A DNA stretch of 64,000 bases from Capniomyces stellatus (taxonomy: Eukaryota > Kickxellomycota > Harpellomycetes > Harpellales > Legeriomycetaceae): the NCBI GenBank assembly GCA_001661515.1, contig LUVW01000017.1, forward strand, positions 248,001-312,000, written 5' to 3'. Made by a program: the position numbers and the translations under genes. Shown here in pieces: positions 1-8,524 of this stretch (position 1 is the first letter of the stretch; every line of letters begins with the position of its first letter). Under the pieces are notes generated by a model. The model saw only the letters and a list, made by a program, of their open reading frames with translations. It had not been told where the DNA came from and did no database searches.

Positions 1-436
1 TGAACAGAGATATCCTGGGGCTATTAAATCATAAATCATGGCACGCTAAATACTGTTTTATAGCCAATTCCAGCATTTGATCCTTTGGTCGATTTGAATA
101 AAATGCCCATACTTTGCTTGGCTTGTTTACCCCAGTTTAGCCCAAGCCAGAGCCGAATAATTAAAAAAAATTGAAATTAAAATTTAAAAAAAATTGGATG
201 ACTTTTTAATTACCTAATACCATTTGGTTTTAAAATTGTACATAAAATCACATAAATTATACATAATTTAGCAATTTACTATTTCAAGTCATGATTTAAT
301 TTGATTTCGAACGAGGTGGTTTTTTGATACCGATGGCTGTTTTGGTTAATCGAAACTTTAATGTTGAATTAGAATTTAAACCCGAAAACAAAGCAACAAG
401 AGTATACTAAGCGACAATAGAAAACTTTGGTTAAAG

Positions 437-444
437 TATAAATA
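437..444 (+). promoter_or_regulatory. TATA box of the protoglobin gene
   Basis: A perfect TATAAATA lies about 117 nt before the chosen ATG at 561. The spacing fits a core promoter and supports starting the gene at 561 rather than at the in-frame ATG at 655. Apart from this, bases 1-560 are AT-rich and show no gene I can support. Confidence 0.5.
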
Positions 445-560
445 GGGCCTGAATATCTTTCAAAAGTTTGGTTGTATATGTGATATTCGCTAATAAACGC
501 TAGTCCAAACCCCCTAACTCTGGAAACCTAAATCAAACTTGCTTTCAAGTAGAAAATAAA

Positions 561-1527
561 ATGAAAAGCATAAATACTAAACGGTAAGTCTGATAAGCAG
601 CCCCATTCAAGTGGGACTAAAGCCCAAACAAAAAATAAACACATACATATTTTAATGCGGGCGCTTCTAAGGAAATATTGTTTAGAATGCAAGAATAATC
701 ATGATATTATTATGACTATTTGTAGCTTAGACACAGACTTGGAATACAGGTTCAACTATGTCTCTGAACATGTTGGCTTTACTAAGAAGGACCACCAAGC
801 AATTCTTGCCTGTGCTGCGCTACTGGGCCCACTCGTAGGACCAATTACAGATGCAGTGTACGACAAGCTATTTGAGTTTGATGTTACAAAGGTAACTTGA
901 CAAGCATGATTTAATCCTTACCAAAACAAGATACTTTGTTAATAACAATAACCAAAGAACGTCAATACCAAGCCAAAAAAAAAATGCAAATCAATAAAAA
1001 AATAGAAATTCTTCACCCAAAAAGCAGAAGGTTACAGTGGGGAGGTTAGAGAATCAGTAAATGACTTGAAGCTTGACGACGAAATAATAAAGTTCAGAAA
1101 ATCCATGCTCTCAAAGTACTTGGTAAAGATTGTTACGTCAGAGTTGGATCTGGATTTTATCAAGTATATTGACTGGGTGGGGAAAATTCACACCAACACG
1201 CCTGGAAAGAAATCAAAGATAAATGTAGACTATATTCACTGCAATGCGCTATTTGGATTCGTTAATGCAGCGTTGGCAGGTATCGTCATGAAAGCGGGAC
1301 CTGAAAGTAATTTAAGCGAGACAGAAAAGCAAGATGCAGTGATTGCTATTACTAAATTCCTTTGGATTCAAAACGACAGCTTTTCTAGATACTACCTTAA
1401 AGACACAAACTCGCCAAAATGCATTGGCAAGACGCTGAAGGATAACGCCTTAGAAATCACATGTGCTAGTGTCGGAATTGGCGCTGTTTTAGGAGGAATA
1501 TGCTATTATCTTAGCTGTAAAAAATAG
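561..1527 (+). CDS. fungal protoglobin (globin-sensor fold) with C-terminal hydrophobic tail
   Basis: Exons 561-583, 726-891 and 1006-1527 give 236 residues. The splice sites are GTAAGT..TGTAG and GTAACT..ATAG. The small first exon (MKSINTK, then a split Arg codon) joins LDTDLEYRFNYVSEH, which matches the N-terminus of fungal protoglobin/globin-sensor proteins far better than the longer ORF opening at 655. Family-like segments follow: VYDKLFEFDVTK, then FFTQKAEGYSGEV at the exon 2-3 junction, FRKSMLSKYLVKIVT, WVGKIHT and VDYIHCNALFGFV. By family knowledge these proteins bind haem. His125 (KIHT) or His141 (YIHC) is the candidate proximal ligand, and I cannot decide which. Unusual is the end, residues about 212-232: a Gly/Ala/Ile/Val-rich hydrophobic stretch followed by SCKK, which looks like a membrane tail anchor. 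The gene converges with TBCE on the other strand. Substrate and physiological role are unknown. Confidence 0.85.
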
Positions 1528-1813
1528 CCCTAACTGGTTGTGTTCAGCAATGTTATATACTATAGCCCATTATTGACTGTTATATTTAGATACAACTTTA
1601 TTTTTCCAATATACATTTAGTATCAACAATCTAAATCATAAAGAAGTAACATATTGATAATTAAAGTGTACAAAAGTAATATAAATAGGGTCCAATTGAA
1701 TCAATGCCTATTGGGTACGGAAGATCTAGTTGGTCGAAGGGGTGTTGGCTAATAGAATCGTTTATCATATCAAAATAATGGTGTTTTATAGTATTTTTAT
1801 GGTATTGTTTGAT

Positions 1814-1856
1814 ATTGTACGTTTTGTTCTGTGGATTCTGTTGCCAATAAACCACA
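1814..1856 (-). repeat. dispersed 3' element, copy 1 (downstream of TBCE)
   Basis: On the minus strand this reads TGTGG, then TTTATTGGCAACAGAATC, a short C/A-rich spacer, and AACGTACAAT. It begins about 90 nt after the TBCE stop codon, in the sense of that gene. The same core and the same end motif recur after the ENA ATPase (11505-11594) and after the ammonium transporter (62973-63025). Function is unknown; a shared 3'-UTR or terminator module is one reading, a mobile short repeat another. Confidence 0.75.
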
Positions 1857-1946
1857 CAAGTAAATAAAACAATGGTGTTTGTTGGGTGGTATCTGATTCT
1901 AGAACTGGGTGTACAGAGCAAAGAATACATCAAGTTGTATATTTTG

Positions 1947-4074
1947 CTAATCAACAACCACAAAAATATAGTCATTATTCTGGAAACTGTAGTGGTGTAG
2001 ATCACGGTCATGTGAGTCTAGTTCGAGAAAGTAGTGTTTTTTGTCTTGGTTCAAAGTTCTGCGAAACATAGCAGAGGGTTTGGAGCGTATTTTAAATAGC
2101 CTAGGAATCAAAGTAGCTAGTTGGCGAACAGTAATCGAGGTGGAGTACGCCTTTAGTTTTGAAGGAAGTTGAGAAAAATTATACCGAACATTATTTATTT
2201 CAATTTCGGCGGTCTTATCATACGAAAGCATAACTAGCTGGATGTTCAGGTTGACTACCCTTGATTGCAGGTTAGTTTGTGAGCTCAAAGAGCTTTTGAG
2301 GCTAGATACTATTAATGACACCCCATGTTTTTCACACAACTCGTTATATCTTGGGTGTGAATGTGTTAAATATCTGGGAATTTCAGGGCCCTCGGGATCT
2401 CCAACATTTTTAAGGCTTTTTGGCGTAATCTGTTGACTCTGGATATCACTCAGGTAAGCCAGTTCGAGGTCGCGCCTTTCTGAGGGGTGTATTACTGTGC
2501 CGTTCAGCTTTATTAGCTTGCTCAAATGACCAACAACGTACGATCTTGTCTTAATCTCAGAGCTTGGCCATTTGAGCTCTGATTTACGGATACCCAGCTC
2601 TGTTAGATTCGGCATAGCCTCCAGTCGGCCAACTGCCGACCAGTCAGATATAAGACACTGGTTTATCTCTAGCTTTTTTAGACTCATCCATAAATTGGCA
2701 TGTGGGGGTAGGCCCCTTTCTTGTATAACTTCTGATAGGGGGTTTTCCGACAGGTTCAGCCAAGAAAGTCTAAGCACAGCATCAACCAATTTCAATTAAA
2801 TAACGCAAGCAGATAACCCAACATGAATAGCACATACTATAAATGCACTTACCTGGGCAGGTGCCCTAAATCGCCCAGTTGTGCAGCGTCAGATATTTTA
2901 TTTCTTGACAAGTCCAACTTCTCAAGTTGATTAAACGAGCTACTTTTGGTGCAACTCAGGCTATCGATTTCATTCCCGCATAGCGCCAATTCGTGTAAAC
3001 AAGGAAAGTCGCGTTGATCAATATCAACAACCTACAGCACACGCTACAGTTGTCAAAACATGGTGGATATTTATAAAAGTACCCAACTTAAATGTATACT
3101 GGTGCATTATTTACCTGAGTCCATTCAATCCCTGTATAAGACAAATTCAGGTACCGGAGGTTATTAAAAGGACAGTGTGGCAAAGCCCTTGCGGGGTCTA
3201 TCCTGGTGAGAATGTTTCCGTTCAGAACTAATCTTTCTAGCTTATCAATTGAGTAGCCAATCAATCTCACTTGATCCCAATCACTGATGAGATTGTGGCT
3301 CAAGTCCAGTTCGCTTAAAGCAGGTAGCTCAGATCTTATATAATCAACAGTGTCCTCTCCCACTCCATCAACGCTGCTCCATTCTATACTAGCAGCTTTC
3401 AACAGCTTTAAATTACTGTTTGTGTACATTTATAACATTCAGAATGTTAAATGTACTGTTTGTCCAACTTTTATAGCTTATATCCTAAAGGCACGGTTCA
3501 ATATAACAAAACAAAAAACACTTGTTTCTTACCTTTTCGTTTTAATGATTTTTTCAAACCCAACAGCCTCTACATCCCCGTATCTGCCTATTCTTTCTGG
3601 AAGCCCTTTAGCCGAATACTCGTTATTTCCAACAACATAGCGTTCCCTCAACCCATCAAGAATCCCAACACCAGTAGTAATCTTTCTTGAAGCTTTAAGG
3701 AACGATCCTGAACCAGACTGTCTGATTTGGTTTGTTTTTTTATCACCACAAAAGAAATTCAAAGAGTTTGGATAAACAAACGTTTTTTTAGATTGCAAAT
3801 TCAAATATTTGGCAATTCGTTAATTACAGGAAGGATTTATTAGCGAGAAGATTAAATCTAAAGCTATAAGAAAGCGATAGCGACTTAAAATACATTACCT
3901 GCAGCTAAAATAAAGTTTCTCGCCATACTCACCAGAGTTTTTTCCTATACCAGCTTTATCCCATTCAATTCCCAACCATTCCCCACTTTGGTCAGGCAAA
4001 ATCCCAATATACCTGATGGTCCCATATCCCTTTTGCTTGACCTTAATTCTCTGACCAATTTTGTACTTGTCCAT
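1947..4074 (-). CDS. TBCE: tubulin-folding cofactor E (CAP-Gly, LRR, ubiquitin-like)
   Basis: Five exons: 4074-3899, 3721-3533, 3415-3115, 3031-2853 and 2769-1947, giving 555 residues; frames join at every junction. TBCE takes part with cofactors A-D in folding and recycling alpha/beta-tubulin. Domain order is diagnostic. An N-terminal CAP-Gly domain (residues about 1-75) has GYGTIRYIG and GEWLGIEWD, continuing across intron 1 into SGSGSFLKASR. Leucine-rich repeats follow (about 120-350; LSELDLSHN, LERLVLNGN, LRYLNLSYT, LEKLDLSRN). A ubiquitin-like C-terminus ends in DYIFVVVD. Length is close to animal TBCE (about 527). The start is the first ATG of exon 1 (4074), since the codon opening the ORF upstream is TTG. 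Introns are 83 to 177 nt. The CAP-Gly groove motif is GKNSGEYGEKLYF rather than the common GKHDG form. Confidence 0.93.
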
Positions 4075-5771
4075 TATCAATTTACCCTCAGGAGATCACC
4101 AATAGCAGAGTATTGACTTTTGTTTGCTTATAATGCGAGTTGAGATAATGAAATCCAAGTCACGACTTAATATTTTTTATAAATTTAAAGCCAAAGTATT
4201 ATAGTAGACATAAAGAGTACTGAAATAAAACGAAACCTCGAAAAATACCACCAACTTGTAATTTATTGCATACCAACTTATGCTTTGGTTACTCGAACTC
4301 GGGAGATTGTTCAATATAATGCCATAGTAGTAAAATTTCAATTGAATCTGTTTGGACTTTTTTTTTTTGCTGTGAGTATAAAGCCTCCCTAAACTCATAA
4401 AAACAAGAATCTGATTGGTGATACAATAGGTCCAGTTTAAAGGCGTATTGTTGTTGTTTTTGGTTTTACTTTTGCGACTTTCCAGGTTTAATTTGATTCG
4501 ATTTGATTTGATTTATCCAATCGCCACATCCAGAGCTTTCTCAGTAAAATAACCTATTACCTAATTCCTATTATTATTCAGATAATACCGTGTATTGGTT
4601 TTGCACCAAACTCCTCCTGTTTCTCGATTGCACGACTAACCTCTATAAGTTACCTAGTATAGTCACTGGCAACTTTTAGGTAGCCTACAATTTACATTCA
4701 GCCTTGTTTTCTCTTTATAGTTATAATAGGCGCTGTCAATTGCGACTAAACAGTAGGTACCGTCGAATTGGCTATACGATTCCAGCAATTTCACAACCCC
4801 AACCTTATGTGGTCTTGATTAGGCGCTTAGCAGCTAAATAAAGACTTTGCATCGGTCATTTTTGTGAACAACTTTGCTTTGCAGATAAGAATTATAGACA
4901 ATTTCTACCACCATACTATAAAAAAGTATTTATAGCAAAGCTTAAATGGCGTGGGCGGAAAAAGTTGTTTTGCCCAACTATTTATTTTTGCCCAAATACA
5001 AAAAGCTTAATCTCAATGACAGCCTACCCAACCACACCAAGCCTAACAGAAAAAAATCCCGCGCTATTCAAAATTAGAAATTATATATGGCGAAGTAATA
5101 TAGCATAAAACCCAGTAGTCGAATAGAGTAATTATAGCGATCAAACAGACAGCCTGTTAAGAGTCGTGATGCTATTATTTATTTAGTATGATGTTATAAA
5201 ACCTAATATTTATACTGCTATAAATACATTTTTAAACGCTATTTTCTTCAGCTAGTAAAGTTTGCGAATTATTAATAGTTATTATTAATACCAATCTCGG
5301 AATTAATTACATTGGCTAAACACAGTCAACTTTCAAATATACAACGTTATTTTTATAACCGAATTATGTAATGGTGTTAACAGTTGGACTATATTTAAAT
5401 GTATGGCTAAAGCTTGCTAAAAAGGCAAGACGTTGTAGCAAACATAATAACAAAAAGGCCAAAACAAAGTGGTAGAGACCAAAGTCAAAGTAAATGAGTA
5501 GAATATAAAGGTAAAAGGCAAAAAGTTGAGTAAAAAAAATAAAAAAGCAAAAAAAATAAAATCAAAAACGTTAAATTCAAGATTTTCTGTATATAAAGCA
5601 TTGAATAGAGTACTATAAAACCTTTTTTATAAAACCATTTTTCACATTTTATTGTTTTTTTCAAATATTAATTTCTCTTTCAAATTATTCACCACCTCAA
5701 GCTTGGATAATCCCATTGAGCAAACAAATAAGTATACTAAAACCAAACCAAACCAAACCAAAAACATCAAA
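4075..5771. other. intergenic, AT-rich, no gene seen
   Basis: This stretch separates TBCE from the secreted-protein gene at 5772. Only short, low-complexity ORFs occur and none resembles a protein. TATA-like sequences near 5589 (TATATAAAG) and 5612 (TATAAAA) lie 160-180 nt before the 5772 ATG. An AACCA tandem run sits at about 5740-5762 in the presumed 5' leader. Confidence 0.6.
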
Positions 5772-6173
5772 ATGCTTTTTAGTACCAAAGTTACAGGCGT
5801 CCTATTCGGAGTGTTGAGCATCTCGGGTTCAGTGTTTTCACAGAACATCGACTTATCAGGGGATATGTTGAACAAACGACAAAGCGGTGGAGTAGTCGGT
5901 AGAGCAGATTCGGATATGGCAGCATTCGGTTTGAATTTCCTTGCATATCTTATATTGAACCCAAGTATTGTAACTCTCCCAAGCGGTGATACCGGAATTG
6001 GTTGTGACTGTATCAACAGTCCTACCACAACAACAATATCACCAAAAACAACAATAAGAACAACTACAGGAACTAGAACCGTCACACCAACAACTAGTAC
6101 CACCACTTCGGCTGAAACCGATACAAACGTATACGACATTGTTCCAGTATTTGCAACTTTGTTCAAGGAATAG
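5772..6173 (+). CDS. small secreted Thr-rich protein, unknown function
   Basis: A single exon of 133 residues. I chose the ATG at 5772 because it starts a classic signal peptide (MLFSTKVTGVLFGVLS, cleavage likely after SGSVFS); the frame is open further upstream but runs through leader-like AT-rich DNA. Residues about 37-38 are Lys-Arg, in MLNKRQSGG, a likely Kex2-type processing site. A hydrophobic middle (AAFGLNFLAYLILNPSIV) and a Cys pair (GCDC) follow. Residues about 85-118 are dominated by Thr (TTTTISPKTTIRTTTGTRT), a typical O-mannosylation tract. I do not recognise a family. It could be a cell-surface or extracellular protein. No catalytic motif is visible. Confidence 0.65.
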   Translation: MLFSTKVTGVLFGVLSISGSVFSQNIDLSGDMLNKRQSGGVVGRADSDMAAFGLNFLAYLILNPSIVTLPSGDTGIGCDCINSPTTTTISPKTTIRTTTGTRTVTPTTSTTTSAETDTNVYDIVPVFATLFKE

Positions 6174-7697
6174 TTTGTCCTAGTACAATTTATTAGTTTT
6201 AATTTTGAATGATTTTAAGAAAAAATCAATAAACCTTATTTAAACAAGTGAATAGATAAACGAAAAAAAGTGGATGCATGTTGAAAAAAAGGAAATGTTG
6301 CGTAACCACAGCATTTAGATCAGCCAACCATGAAAGCCATCCTCTTATAACTTGGTTGAGTCTTTTTTTCTTCTTGTAGTTCGGGTGCCTTTTTTTATAT
6401 TGAAATATCTTTTTGAGATTGGGGAAAGCCCTCGATACTTGATTGCACTATACTAATTAGACTAGAGGTATATTAGAAGACCTATATATTGTAGTATTTG
6501 CATATTTTAACAGAGTTTGGATAAAGGGTTGCTTACTTTTATTGGCAATGTCAAGAGCGGTATCTTTATCAATAAGCGGGCTGCAACATATTTTAATATT
6601 TGAGCTAGAACTCTTGAGCAGGGCTCGTAATTATACAAAAACTGCAGCTTAATCTGCTGGGTCTGTAGTCTACTCTGTAAACCATCCAGCAACTTTCTTT
6701 TCTTTTCTTTTCTTTTTTCCTTTTTTTTGAAATTGGGGCCACTCTTTCTGCTCTGAACAAACGAACTTGTTTCCAGGAGTTTACGCAAAGAAAAAAAAAA
6801 CAACAATTTAGGTTTCAAAGGAGTTTGAAGCTGTTGATGTCGACAATATGACACTACAAAATATACTTGTACACAATAACTTTAAGGATGCGCCCTTGGA
6901 AACGCAGTTAGGGTATGTTACCTAAAAAAAAAAAACTCGAAAAAAAAAACTCGCCATTATATGATTTTGGTTCTACTTTTGCAAAATTTCACCTATTTGT
7001 GAAAGTGAAAATGGGACTTGTGGACTATCTTCGCATTTAATAAATAACAAGAATCAGAAGTCGGTCAATTTTAACAAAACAATACATCACCACCACCCGC
7101 TCGAGTAGATGAACTACAATAGTCAGAATAACTTGGTGATAGTTCATTCTGTTCACCTTTTGACAAAGTTTTGGGGATTTATTAAAGTGAGCTTAAAATG
7201 TGTAAAGGGTTTAAAGAAAAGAAAAGGTACTAAGCGAATGTGTGGCAAGGTATGCTTTCTGATGCTGTCCTATTTACTTTATCGGCTAGAGCGAAATCAA
7301 CAAAACCAGCTCATGTAATCTAAAATTAGATCGGAATTAGCCCGTATTGGACCTATTTTATCTATGTTCCTATTTTTAGGTTTAAAAGATGTAAAATCCC
7401 GAAATTAATTCATCCCAACTGGATTTTAAAAGCAAAATTGATTGGAGAATATAATAGGTTATTTGGTCGTAATTAAATATGGAAAAATGTGCGAATCTCT
7501 ACGCCTATGTAAACCAAAGTTCCTATCTGGCCACATAGCTAAGTCTAGCAGTGTAATTGGCCTACTATCTAATATACCAACGAGAGCTAGTTTGTAATGC
7601 CTTTAATGAAAACACTCGTTTTAAAAGCAAAAAAAAAGCAAGTCTTTTAGAGTTTTTTATTTTTATTTTACTGGCAAACCTTGAGCTTTTTTTTTAA
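6174..7697. other. intergenic, no convincing gene
   Basis: AT-rich DNA with poly-A and poly-T runs and a pyrimidine-rich patch near 6695-6730. Short ORFs at 6507-6854 (minus) and 7109-7318 (plus) are low-complexity, lack recognisable motifs and have no supporting splice partners, so they are not called. Confidence 0.55.
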
Positions 7698-8069
7698 ATG
7701 AAAAATTTGCTAAAAGTCGAAATACAAATGGGTAACATAAATAAAATAAGAGAGTTTACAAAAGAAGATATAGCTTCAGGATTGAATTTTTTAAAGGAAA
7801 TAATTCCTCAAAACGCGATTTTCTTTGCTCTGGCAATTTGGGAAATTAATAAATCAGTAACTGAAAAAAATTTATCAGAAAAAAATTTAGACGAAAGGGC
7901 ACTTTTCAATCGTTGGAAAGTAAATTTAAAAAATTTAATAATTCAGGAACTATCGCTTAGAAACAGAAATAAATTCACAAAAAATTGGGTCAAAATCAAA
8001 TGCAACTGGTTTGCTTTTGAGCCTGGTGAAGATCCAAGTAAAGATAAAATAACATTTTTACTCGACTGA
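7698..8069 (+). CDS. hypothetical 123-residue Asn/Lys-rich protein
   Basis: An ATG-started ORF with no intron evidence. The product is rich in Lys, Asn, Ile and Glu (for example IREFTKEDIASGLNFLKEII, then WFAFEPGEDPSKDKITF near the C-terminus). It has more amino-acid variety than the surrounding chance ORFs, with several Trp residues, and is therefore worth recording. I do not recognise a family. No signal peptide or membrane segment is seen. It may be an orphan gene, a fragment of a larger gene, or a chance ORF in AT-rich DNA. Confidence 0.35.
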   Translation: MKNLLKVEIQMGNINKIREFTKEDIASGLNFLKEIIPQNAIFFALAIWEINKSVTEKNLSEKNLDERALFNRWKVNLKNLIIQELSLRNRNKFTKNWVKIKCNWFAFEPGEDPSKDKITFLLD

Positions 8070-8257
8070 CCCCAAAAGACACTAAAAAACAAACTGAAAT
8101 AATTTGATACTATTTTTATATAGCTAACCTGTAAAACTTTATACATTTATTAACGTTCATATTAATAAATTTCAATAAAAAAAAAGAAAAATTTGCTAAA
8201 GTTTCTTTTTTAAAATCTTTCTAGTTTTGTCGAGTTTACATACGATTGGAAATTTTG

Positions 8258-8266
8258 ATCTGATAA
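8258..8266 (+). promoter_or_regulatory. ATCWGATAA-type GATA motif upstream of the ENA ATPase
   Basis: One ATCTGATAA lies 259 nt before the ATPase ATG. The sequence is identical to the iron-GATA factor consensus found five times between FTR1 and FET3. A single copy is compatible with chance in 64 kb of AT-rich DNA. Confidence 0.25.
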
Positions 8267-8524
8267 TTAAATTAAAACTGAGCAAATTAAAACACGGATT
8301 AGAACAAAAAAGAGCACAAATTTTTATAAGTTTATACGTTTTTTAGTCGGGTGAAATATGACAAAGTGTTATTGATTGCTACTTACTAGCTAGTTTATAA
8401 AATAGTGACAAAAAAGAAGTTTCATTACTGGGTTATGCATATTCAATCGATTCTGCTAATTGATTAATAGGATTGTAATTGAACAAGTTGACCGATTTGG
8501 TTTACTTTTCCAAAAACAACCTAT

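Noticed and set aside
655..900. ATG-started 81-codon ORF as the start of the protoglobin gene
   Set aside because: Its first 23 codons are not family-like. Splicing from an exon at 561-583 restores the conserved N-terminus, and 655-725 lies in the intron.
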